Part shown: positions 17,301 to 23,982 of the stretch, one piece after another
Numbering within the stretch: position 1 is the stretch's first letter
How the letters are laid out: the number at the start of each line of letters is the position of its first letter
Origin: CAZLRH01 sp964562015
Lineage (GTDB): Bacteria > Verrucomicrobiota > Verrucomicrobiia > Opitutales > JABDGR01
Direction of reading: 5' to 3'
Assembly (NCBI GenBank): GCA_964562015.1
Contig: CAZLRH010000001.1
Span: 186,001 to 250,000, forward strand
DNA length: 64,000 bases
Position numbers and translations under genes: made by a program
The notes under the pieces: generated by a model
What the model saw: only the letters and a program-made list of their open reading frames with translations
The model's database searches: none
What the model was told of the DNA's origin: nothing

Positions 17301-19636
17301 GCTCCGCCCTGCAGGTCCGCCCCAACACGGAATTGCAGGTCGTGAAATTTAGCCAGGAACTGCTCGATCGCCAGAACGGCACGAACACGGTCATCCGGTT
17401 GAACACTGATCCGGGCAAATCCACCACGATGTTGGTGTTGCTGGATGGGTCGCTCAGCCAGGTGGGATTTAAGTGGGCTCAAGGCCAAAGCGATTTCAAT
17501 CGGACAGCCAGCGAAAGCCCGGTTCCAGCAGGAAGTACGACGCCACCACCCAATCCGAATTTCATCGTGCTGACGCGAAACGGGCCGGTGGACTTGCGCG
17601 ACGGCGGCTATACCATCACGCGCAACGCCGCCACCGGTGAAGTCACCGTGGTTAAGGACGATACTGGTACGGCTGCCAAGATACCAAAAGCTCCAACCAC
17701 GCCAGGAGCGGGCTGGATGCCGATCACGCCCGGGACGGAAAGTATTGAAATAAAAGGGGCGATTTCGTCCGGTTCTCCGTCACTTAGCGCCACGGTGAAC
17801 GGTGTTACGGTCGAACTCGTGGGCATGGGCTATTATCCCACCAACCGACCGCCCAACTGGCGGCCCGATGGGGTGGCGCTGCCCTCGCCTTTATTCGACG
17901 GCAACGATTCCGATATTCGCAGCCGCCGCTCGGCCGACGAGCATGGGGTCACCGCCTATTTCAAAATCACCGGGCTGCGCCAGGGAACCGTTAGCGATTC
18001 CGCGTTCAGCGTCACCCAGGACGGCTATTGGACGGGACGTATCTTTAAGGACAACGTACTGCAACCGGACATCCGGGGAGTGGCCTTGAGCGTGCCCATC
18101 GCTGCCACCACCGCCGACTTTTACGTGTCCGTCGAGCCCGACGGAAAACTCACGCTGCGCTACGTGCTGCAAAATGAAGCACCTGGCCAAGCCCCACCGG
18201 CACTGCCGGCTGCGCCCGATGTTTTCACACTCAAATTTGCGAACGTTGCCCTATTTCCGGGGAGGTCAACCAAACCCTCGCTCACCTCGGTGCGCACGCT
18301 GATGAATTCCAGTCCAAGTAAACCGGCGGCCAGCGCCAGCCCTAATTCGCCGCCACCCGCCGCCACCGATGGCTGGGGCGAGCCGCTCGAAGGGTTCTCC
18401 GCCCGCCTAAGGCCGGCAAAATTAACGGTGGGTGCGGACGATATACCCTCACTGGTCGTGGACGTGCGCAATCTCGGACAGCGGGTGGACTTAAGTGTCT
18501 CGCGGCCCGTCATCAAAGGCGACTTGATCGTCGATGGCATCGTGCACAAAAACATGGCCATCACTATTTCCAATCTTGAATATCTCCGCCCCGGACAAGC
18601 GGTGGAAGATTTGCGACTGATGCTGAGCGGCTGGGCCGGGTTGAAACTTTCTCCCGGGAAGCATGTGGTGCAGTTTTTGGCTTTGGCCACGCCGGACAAT
18701 ACCAACAGCCGCGCTATGGCCCTCAGCATTCCCAGCAATCCAGTTGAAATCGAAATTCTCCCCAACGGCCCGGGCCCCACCCAACCGGCCGATTCGCCCC
18801 CGGCCGCGGTCGTCACGATAAATGGCGAAGTGTTGCACCCGGGCAAATTTGATTTACCCCCGGACAAACCTCTCACGGTGACCGAGGCCATCCAAGCTGC
18901 GGGCGGCTTTACGAGCCAAGCCGATAGGGCCCGAGTAGGGGCGTATCGCACCGAAATTGGACCACCACGCATGGGCAGAACGTTTGCCGTCAACGTTGCG
19001 GAAATGATGACTCAGGGCGACTACGCCAACGACACCGTGCTGATGCCGGGAGATCGTATCGACGTGCCCAAATTGGAACCAGGTGTGCTAGTCACTGGAG
19101 CCGTCCCGCACCATGCCAGCATATCGTTGCCCCCCGATGGGAATTTGACTGCTTCAGCCGCAATCAAGCAAGCCGGTGGATTCACGGAGCACGCCGACCC
19201 AGCTGATATCACGCTTGAGCGAGTCAACACCGCGGGGGTCATAACCAAACAATCCATCAACCTGGCCGCGGTCTTGCATGACCATCCAGAGCAAGACGTT
19301 CTCCTCCAGGCAGGTGATCGACTGGTCGTGAACGAGGCCCACATTACGATCACTGGCGCCGTCAAACGGCCGGCTGATTTTAAGTTGTGGAATAACTTCT
19401 CCCTCGGAGACGGACCGGACAAAATGACGGTTTTTGACGCAATCATGTTTCAAGGCGGGGGCTTCAGCGACGGCGCAGATCAGGCCAATGTCACTCTCGT
19501 GCGTCGGGACGCCGAAGGCCAAACGACAAACATCTCTTTGAATCTGGAAGACGCACGGAAGTTGGGTGGAAGTAAAAATGACCTGATACTCGAGCCCACT
19601 GACCAGATTAAGGTCAATTTTCTGCCCGTAAAATGA
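14372..19636 (+). CDS. Giant BlaR1-like M56 metallopeptidase with LptA-, secretin-, FecR- and SLBB-like modules
   Basis: The 1754-residue protein begins like BlaR1: hydrophobic helices near 10-35, 42-66 and 168-190, then the zinc motif HELGH (264-268) with a downstream EREQACDD (303-310), and a fourth helix near 368-390. The penicillin-binding sensor of BlaR1 is absent. In its place lie an LptA/OstA-like beta segment (about 445-565), a TolC-like coiled coil (608-703), a secretin-like segment (745-880), a FecR-like segment (927-1036), an unassigned domain (about 1130-1290), an Ig-like segment (about 1340-1450), and three SLBB-like units (from about 1478, 1570 and 1655 to the end). Topology puts the protease in the cytoplasm and about 1360 residues outside. 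Envelope sensing that triggers BlaI cleavage is inferred. Confidence 0.85.
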   Translation: MHPSTEAIYPAALLALVDAALKGLVLLALAALVTLCLRRASAAARHLTWSVAVAGLWLLPVFSFVLPQWRTPWLPDWHRSLPLPPAPSVVASTPDLAPVLAMVETTSKSSTPPESLTVTPDSSASASPVPSPLPAPTPAAPLQKARPEMQKSAPAVSWADVRAIFIQRGWLLWLMGVIFALMPLGTGWWQVRRLTRTSQVVTEAAWLELLGQLAGELGLRRRVQLRRGLAGSMPLTWGAWRPVLLLPADAGDWPAARRRIVLLHELGHIKRWDWLTQTLAYLACALYWFNPLAWLAARRMRIEREQACDDLVLACGSTPADYADELLRLATSLRAPGMTNFVAVPMARRSSLEGRLLAILDPRRSRATLTRFVVGVALALVVAIAAPIAMLRAAPGSPPEAPIPPTPKTASGHVSTPDSTIASTAPEAPLPTLAVSASKEEFKNPESMFIIYDKKTKALALLSGTKVETQKDGVIHARQATFEHDDFHLSADDLAYDDNKNEIQGDGHVWMWDGQGDTARIATADHAELHLGHSLTLTGHVQVSGTSDHVRVEGEQVVLNFSGSFIEAVPARTVTSTLPEQNKPTEQSVPSTLSPPLPLPSPTFAQLTYQQLAQKLETVRQRYQVGLATAQEFQTAQGDLEIAQAELNGDPVAIAQAKVSAAERHLTLSRQMFDNGLLTFAEVQQDQAQMAQAQANLSEAQAAAVKNSTVPDTLQSVRQSIRSAVNAAPASSVNSVVDAPGPQISIQAEFLSVPADIKMDWANLDYDQLERQKGVELLSSPRITVLPKVEAVLSVAQELRLPEGNYQPTPAGVVLHVIAAPAADDKIEYSVRATFSQLEKTSGSDTQHSVSTSSTEVVSTGTAARGQPVILDLGHALERQMVPAPPGAGDPAAKPTEGTIIKQRLAVLKFDLLPAVEADPASSSSAGPIKALLVTGDAQVKNAHGELSPLTRNQVLAEGDSVLTGATGGVVLVFSNGSALQVRPNTELQVVKFSQELLDRQNGTNTVIRLNTDPGKSTTMLVLLDGSLSQVGFKWAQGQSDFNRTASESPVPAGSTTPPPNPNFIVLTRNGPVDLRDGGYTITRNAATGEVTVVKDDTGTAAKIPKAPTTPGAGWMPITPGTESIEIKGAISSGSPSLSATVNGVTVELVGMGYYPTNRPPNWRPDGVALPSPLFDGNDSDIRSRRSADEHGVTAYFKITGLRQGTVSDSAFSVTQDGYWTGRIFKDNVLQPDIRGVALSVPIAATTADFYVSVEPDGKLTLRYVLQNEAPGQAPPALPAAPDVFTLKFANVALFPGRSTKPSLTSVRTLMNSSPSKPAASASPNSPPPAATDGWGEPLEGFSARLRPAKLTVGADDIPSLVVDVRNLGQRVDLSVSRPVIKGDLIVDGIVHKNMAITISNLEYLRPGQAVEDLRLMLSGWAGLKLSPGKHVVQFLALATPDNTNSRAMALSIPSNPVEIEILPNGPGPTQPADSPPAAVVTINGEVLHPGKFDLPPDKPLTVTEAIQAAGGFTSQADRARVGAYRTEIGPPRMGRTFAVNVAEMMTQGDYANDTVLMPGDRIDVPKLEPGVLVTGAVPHHASISLPPDGNLTASAAIKQAGGFTEHADPADITLERVNTAGVITKQSINLAAVLHDHPEQDVLLQAGDRLVVNEAHITITGAVKRPADFKLWNNFSLGDGPDKMTVFDAIMFQGGGFSDGADQANVTLVRRDAEGQTTNISLNLEDARKLGGSKNDLILEPTDQIKVNFLPVK

Positions 19637-20232
19637 AAAAATATTCTGGCGGTATTATTTTCGTTGCCCTCGCGGTCATCCTGGCCGGCGTGGGCTATTG
19701 GATTTTCGCACCGGGAGCCGCGCCCACTCCCGCACCTTCGCCTAAACTTTCGTCAACGCAATCCCTTCCGGTTGCCGCACCGTCGCCCGCCGCGCCCAAG
19801 CCCCTGATGCCGCGCATGGTGGCGCCGGTGGTTCCGCCCGTCGCAGCCACCACCGACACTCCGGTCGCCGACGAACCGGCCGTGAGCGAATCCTCCGTGA
19901 GACAGCGTCTGGCCGCCGCCCAAGCTCTCAGAGCGGCCAGCCCGCCGCCTACTTCCGTTTCGTCAACCGTGCTCGGCGAAGTGGAGTTTTCCGACGGGCA
20001 ACCGCGCTATTTCACCCTGGTGGACGGCCGCAGCGCGACCATCACGCCCCATGTGCGCCCCGACGGCAACCTGGGCCTCGACGTGCAAATCAAGAGTACT
20101 GATGCCCGCGGCATCATCACCCAGAATCAAATCCAATCGATCTCCATGCCGGGCCAGGAAATCCAAATAGGAATTTCCAGCGGCGGGGGCACCATGGAAC
20201 TGTCGCTGAAACCGAAACTCGCGGGACCGTGA
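19633..20232 (+). CDS. Membrane-anchored accessory protein of the BlaI/BlaR operon
   Basis: The start overlaps the M56 gene stop (ATGA), indicating coupled translation. The 199-residue product has one N-terminal membrane helix (residues 6-26), a Pro/Ala-rich linker to about residue 105, and a compact C-terminal domain with VEFSDGQPRYFTLVDGRS, ITPHVRPDGNLGLDVQI and SMPGQEIQIGI. That domain reads like a secretin-type beta module, echoing the secretin-like part of the upstream protein. It is probably periplasmic and may interact with the sensor. No family name could be assigned. Confidence 0.7.
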   Translation: MKKYSGGIIFVALAVILAGVGYWIFAPGAAPTPAPSPKLSSTQSLPVAAPSPAAPKPLMPRMVAPVVPPVAATTDTPVADEPAVSESSVRQRLAAAQALRAASPPPTSVSSTVLGEVEFSDGQPRYFTLVDGRSATITPHVRPDGNLGLDVQIKSTDARGIITQNQIQSISMPGQEIQIGISSGGGTMELSLKPKLAGP

Positions 20233-20266
20233 GTGAAAGATTAAGGGGAATGATGAAACCCCAATC

Positions 20267-20364
20267 CACCACGGATTTCACGGATAAATAAAACGCCGTC
20301 CTTCCCTTGGTGTGGAAGCGTATCCCTAGAAACAAATCCGTGCCATCCGTGTCATCCGTGATTT
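20267..20364. repeat. Inverted-repeat element, family F
   Basis: CCACCACGGATTTCACGGAT (20267 on) faces CATCCGTGTCATCCGTGATT (ending near 20364). Family F copies also lie at 35041 and 45029. The 328-nt spacer 20233-20560 contains this and the next element and no gene. Confidence 0.75.
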
Positions 20365-20387
20365 CGTTTTGTTTGGTTTGGTAGAAC

Positions 20388-20473
20388 GACCAGAGGGTCG
20401 TCGCAAGCGATGCCCCTACGCCGCGCGTCCAATGCAATACGCTTCCATTGAGGCGCAAAAGCCCTCTGGTCGG
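20388..20473. repeat. Partial family B repeat flanked by short inverted arms
   Basis: One family B arm (GTCGTCGCAAGCGATGCCCC) lies between CGACCAGAGGG (from 20388) and its complement CCCTCTGGTCG (to about 20472). The second family B arm is missing. Confidence 0.6.
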
Positions 20474-20560
20474 ATTGCGCAAACGCATGAAATCTACAGA
20501 GTAGTTTCGTTTTAATACCAACCGTGGAAAAAATGGTTTGGCCGGTCGCCCGCGACTTCC

Positions 20561-21484
20561 CTACCCGACACGGTAGGCCGGATGCCTGGCGCGGTAAACG
20601 TCCACGTAGCGCAAAAAGGCGGCCTTCAGGCGGCGCGTGTCGGTGGAAGGCCCGAGCCGATATTTGATTTGGCCGATGGACGCGACCGGCGCGACATCCT
20701 GCGTCGAGGAGGTGACGAAACATTCCTTAAAGCGCGCGAGGTCCTCGGGGCGCAGGGATTTTTCCGTGAGCCGCACGCCGGCCAGCGGCGCGACGTGTTC
20801 GAACAAGATGCGGCGCGTGACGCCCGCGAGCAGACCGTCCGCCAGCGGCGGCGTGCAAAAGCCGTCGTCGTCGCCAAACCAGAAATTGCGGACCGAGCCT
20901 TCCGTCAGCCGGCCTTCGAGATTAACCATAAGGGCCTCCTGCGCGCCTTGCTGGAGGGCTTCGCGCAAGGCGAGCAAGTTATTCAGGTAATTGCCGGTTT
21001 TGAGGCTCGGCGGCAACGTGCGGGAATCGTTACGCCGCACGGTGGAGGCGAGTTCCGTGCGCATCCCGGCGTCGAGTTCGGCGGGAGTCAAATCCGCCAG
21101 GGGCTTGACGAGCAAAACCCACAGGGCGTCGCTGCCCGCGAGTGCGGGATCGAGGCCGATGGGCCCGCCGCCGCGGGTGACTTGGAGGCGCACGTAATGA
21201 TCGCCCGTCCAACCGGTAACCGCCCGGGCCGCGGCAATCGTGCGGCGGACTTCTTCCAGCAGCTGCTCCTTGGCGAGCGGCAGGGTCAAGCCCAGGCCGG
21301 CGGCCGAGGCCTCAAGGCGCTCCCAGTGTTCGCGCACGGCAAACAAGGTTTGCCCATAGGTGCGCCAGACTTCGTACACGGCGTCCCCGTAGAGGAAGCC
21401 GCGGTCGAGCGGGCTGATGGAGGCCTCGCGGGCGTCGTGCAGGCGACCGCGGGTGTTGGCTTGGATGTAAAGGTCGGTGGCCAT
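20561..21484 (-). CDS. Class IV PLP aminotransferase (D-amino acid / branched-chain type)
   Basis: The ATG at 21484 is chosen (MATDLYIQANTRGRL); an upstream in-frame start adds 27 poorly conserved residues. The 307-residue product has the fold type IV pattern: SPLDRGFLYGDAVYEV at residue 26, the Lys-bearing SLKTGNYLNNLLALREA near 163 (PLP Schiff base), MVNLEGRLTEGSVRNFW, and the cofactor-phosphate TSSTQDVAPV region. Substrate preference between D-amino acids, branched-chain 2-oxo acids and aminodeoxychorismate cannot be decided from motifs. The gene is monocistronic and divergent from the AP2-like gene. Confidence 0.88.
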   Translation of the reverse strand: MATDLYIQANTRGRLHDAREASISPLDRGFLYGDAVYEVWRTYGQTLFAVREHWERLEASAAGLGLTLPLAKEQLLEEVRRTIAAARAVTGWTGDHYVRLQVTRGGGPIGLDPALAGSDALWVLLVKPLADLTPAELDAGMRTELASTVRRNDSRTLPPSLKTGNYLNNLLALREALQQGAQEALMVNLEGRLTEGSVRNFWFGDDDGFCTPPLADGLLAGVTRRILFEHVAPLAGVRLTEKSLRPEDLARFKECFVTSSTQDVAPVASIGQIKYRLGPSTDTRRLKAAFLRYVDVYRARHPAYRVG

Positions 21485-21617
21485 GGTTCCGAGAGTGGCA
21501 TTAATGACACAGAGCCGCTTAAAGCAACCCTGCGCAAGATTTAGCGAAATTTTCACAATTGACAACGCCTCTGTCCATCTCGGATATTCACCCTATAAGA
21601 GCACGCGTCTTCTCCAC

Positions 21618-22193
21618 GTGACTGCGACTAACAACCCAGAGTCTTCCCCCCAGAAGGGCATCAGCCGCATTGATTCGGGCTCGACCCATGGCTGGTTCGT
21701 GCGCGGATACCGCTTCGGCAAGACCCATTCGCGTCTTTTCAGCGACAAAAAATGGGGTGGGCGGGAAAAGTCCCTGGCCGCGGCGAATGCCTTCCGCGAG
21801 GAATTGCTGAGCAAGCTGGCCCAACTGCCGCATCAACCGCGCGCGCGGCGTTTGGTGTTTCGGGATTCCCGCAATACGACGGGCGTGCTCGGCGTCTGCC
21901 GCACGGTCAAGCGCGGCCCCGGCAATGTGCTCAACGAGTGCTACTCGGTGAGCTGGCGGCCCAGCCCCGGCGTGCAGAAATGCACCTCGTTTTCCATCCG
22001 CAAGTACGGCGAGGAAAAGGCCTTCAAGCTGGCGGTGCGCCACCGGCGCAAGATGCTCAAGCAAATCTACGGCGCCACGGTATTGCGCGAAGTGCGCCAG
22101 CGCCTGCGCACCGCGGCCCCCGTGCGCGGTGCGGCGGCGCAAGACGGTTCGCCGGCGAGCGCCGCGACCGAGCAGATGGAGGCGACTTCGTAA
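21618..22193 (+). CDS. Protein with two AP2/ERF-like domains
   Basis: The frame also opens upstream, but the first sensible start is GTG at 21618 (VTATNNPESS...). Two AP2-like units follow: ISRIDSGSTHGWFVRGYR then KKWGGREKSLAAANAFREEL, and TTGVLGVCRTVKRGPG with KCTSFSIRKYGEEKAFKLAV. Each shows the G-hydrophobic start, a three-strand sheet and an A/K-rich helix of AP2 DNA-binding domains. The tail after residue 165 is low complexity. No HNH nuclease motif is present, so it is more likely a DNA-binding protein than a homing endonuclease. TTGACA-N18-GATATT (21559-21588) is a candidate promoter. Start uncertain. Confidence 0.7.
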   Translation: MTATNNPESSPQKGISRIDSGSTHGWFVRGYRFGKTHSRLFSDKKWGGREKSLAAANAFREELLSKLAQLPHQPRARRLVFRDSRNTTGVLGVCRTVKRGPGNVLNECYSVSWRPSPGVQKCTSFSIRKYGEEKAFKLAVRHRRKMLKQIYGATVLREVRQRLRTAAPVRGAAAQDGSPASAATEQMEATS

Positions 22194-22270
22194 ATCCGCC
22201 CGCTGCGCGCAGGCCGGCTCAGGGCGAAAGTCCCGCCGCGGCGGGTCCGAACGGGGCAGGCACCGGGTTG

Positions 22271-22294
22271 AAAATTTGCCTGAAAACAAATTTT
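22271..22294. promoter_or_regulatory. Inverted repeat before the pseudopilin genes
   Basis: AAAATTTG (22271-22278) and CAAATTTT (22287-22294) are exact complements with an 8-nt centre, next to the -35 box of the following promoter. It could be an operator or a weak terminator for the AP2-like gene. Confidence 0.5.
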
Positions 22295-22321
22295 GCAGTT
22301 GTGCACCGCAAGGGATAAGAT
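22293..22321 (+). promoter_or_regulatory. Promoter of the pseudopilin pair
   Basis: TTGCAG (22293-22298), a 17-bp spacer and TAAGAT (22316-22321) end nine bases before the ATG at 22331. The transcript would have almost no leader. Confidence 0.5.
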
Positions 22322-22330
22322 AATTGGCGA

Positions 22331-22993
22331 ATGATGCTGTCTACCCCAGTTTTTCGGCGCCGCGCCTCCCGCCGCGGCTTCACGATGATCGAGTTGCTGA
22401 CCTCGATCTCCATAATCGGTATTCTGGCCGCCATCCTCGTGCCGACGCTGGGCGCCGTGCAAAGACTGGCCAAAAAAAAGACCACTGAGAATTTTTACGG
22501 CAAAATCGCCCAAGCCATGGAGTCGTACCGGCTGGATTACGGGCACTATCCCATTTTTCCGGAAATGAGTGCCCAAACCAATCCCACCACCGGCGATGTC
22601 TCGTTCAGGTTAAACATCAACAACGGCATGCTCTACAAAATCTTGTCCGGGGCCAAGAACGCCGGCACCCAGCACAATTACAACGTCAAGCAGCAGAAGT
22701 ACCTGGACGTGCCCCAAAACCTGCTGACCGACGATGTGATGAACCCCTTAATCCAAGACTCTTTTGGTGACACGGACATCGCCGTGGTCGTGAATACCTC
22801 CGGCATGAATGAAGTGGCGGTAAAATCCGTCAATGTCCCGGTCACGGCCGCTGATGGCGGCCCGCCCCTGATACCACCGGTGGCTCGGAATATTCCGCAA
22901 CGCATCCTGATCTACTCAATGTATGCCAACAAGGGCACCCCGCTGAATTCAGATTTTTGCACCAATTGGCTCATCGACGCTTACAAACGCTAG
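22331..22993 (+). CDS. Type IV prepilin-like / GspG-type pseudopilin
   Basis: The 220-residue protein has a basic leader (FRRRASRR), the prepilin peptidase site G|FTMIELL with Glu5, and a hydrophobic helix ISIIGILAAILVP. The rest is globular, with a GspG-like pattern (AMESYRLDYGHYPIF) and a short C-terminal domain. It is processed by a prepilin peptidase and inserted in the inner membrane for pilus or type II secretion assembly. A second pseudopilin gene follows 19 nt downstream. The assembly ATPase, platform protein and peptidase are not in the window; secretin and PilMNO lie at 46809-51715. Confidence 0.88.
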   Translation: MMLSTPVFRRRASRRGFTMIELLTSISIIGILAAILVPTLGAVQRLAKKKTTENFYGKIAQAMESYRLDYGHYPIFPEMSAQTNPTTGDVSFRLNINNGMLYKILSGAKNAGTQHNYNVKQQKYLDVPQNLLTDDVMNPLIQDSFGDTDIAVVVNTSGMNEVAVKSVNVPVTAADGGPPLIPPVARNIPQRILIYSMYANKGTPLNSDFCTNWLIDAYKR

Positions 22994-23012
22994 CCCGCCC
23001 ACTCACCCTTTA

Positions 23013-23654
23013 ATGCCCTCCTTCCTCCCCATGTCCCTGCCCCTCTCCCCGACTTCCACCCGCCGCGCCCGGCGTGCCGGCGGTTTCACGCTCGTTGAAT
23101 TGCTGACGGTAATCACCATCATCGGCATCCTGGCCTCCATCCTCGTGCCGGTGGTCGGTACGGCGATCTTCAACGCCAAGCGTCAAAAGACCTATGTGCA
23201 GTTGAACAATCTGGCGCAGGCCGTCCAGTTGTACAAAGACCAGTACCGGGTCTATCCCACCTTAACGACTTCCGTGCCCACTGCGGACTTCCCACTCGGC
23301 CTGAAGAACTACGGGCAGCGATTCCTGAACATCATGACCGGCCATCCCGGCGGCGACGATTTGCGCTTTAACAAGAAAGCCATGACGTTTTTCTCCGCCT
23401 CGGATTCGGACCTCACCCCCGACGGGTTGCAGATTGTCGATGCTTTCGGCAACAATGACATCTACATCATCATGGACACGGATGGCGACGGCATCATCAA
23501 GGCCGCAAGCATTGCCGGCGTGAACATGACCAGCGCGGACGGCAAGAACATCCACATCCCGCAAACCAAGGACGTGCACGCCAATGTCGTGGTCATGTCC
23601 CCCGGACGCGGCCTGGCCGATAGTGACGCCGTGACGACGTTTGACGTGCGCTAA
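23013..23654 (+). CDS. Type IV prepilin-like / GspG-type pseudopilin
   Basis: The start is ATG 23013, or the in-frame ATG at 23031, which gives a shorter leader (MSLPLSPTSTRRARR). The cleavage site is G|FTLVELL with Glu5, followed by ITIIGILASILVPVVG. The globular part contains AVQLYKDQYRVYP, the GspG-like alpha-beta region, and an acidic DTDGDGI segment that could bind calcium, as in GspG. It is paired with the preceding pseudopilin and similar to it in the first 60 residues, which points to gene duplication followed by divergence. Confidence 0.88.
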   Translation: MPSFLPMSLPLSPTSTRRARRAGGFTLVELLTVITIIGILASILVPVVGTAIFNAKRQKTYVQLNNLAQAVQLYKDQYRVYPTLTTSVPTADFPLGLKNYGQRFLNIMTGHPGGDDLRFNKKAMTFFSASDSDLTPDGLQIVDAFGNNDIYIIMDTDGDGIIKAASIAGVNMTSADGKNIHIPQTKDVHANVVVMSPGRGLADSDAVTTFDVR

Positions 23655-23658
23655 GGCC

Positions 23659-23873
23659 TGTTTTAAACTCGCATGAGAGCGGCGCGGTGAGGGCACCGGG
23701 CCCTACCCAAATCACCAGAACGGACCGCAGCACCGTCCGTTCACCGGCAGGCGCGCTGCCTTCAGCAAGCGGTCCATACCCAAACCATCGTTTACAAGTA
23801 GGGCGCAGTTCGCAGGTAGGGGCAGTTCGCAGGTAGGGCGCGCTGCCCTCAGCGCGCCGTCGGAGATTGGATT
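23659..23873. repeat. Composite inverted-repeat element, family C
   Basis: It opens TTTTAAACTCGCATGAGAGC and GGCGCGGTGAGGGCACCG, and ends GTAGGGCGCGCTGCCCTCAG and CGCGCCGTCGGAG in inverted order. A sister copy lies at 41575-41741. Internal short duplications of GCAGTTCGCAGGTAGGG are present. It fills most of the 328-nt spacer before htpG; no gene is seen. Confidence 0.75.
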
Positions 23874-23982
23874 CAATACGCGGCCTAAGGCACGTTCGGT
23901 CAATTAAGTTTGCCTTGGCGCGTGAACCGCGCCTTGACTCAGCGCGCCCGGTGGATTTTCTTCCCGGCTTCTCCGTCCACCC

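Noticed and set aside
13976..20232. A beta-lactam resistance operon
   Set aside because: The BlaI/M56 pair is present but there is no penicillin-binding sensor domain and no beta-lactamase gene in the window.
21477..21617. An N-terminal extension of the AP2-like protein from an ATG at 21477
   Set aside because: It overlaps the start of the divergent aminotransferase gene and the promoter region, and its residues are not conserved in type.
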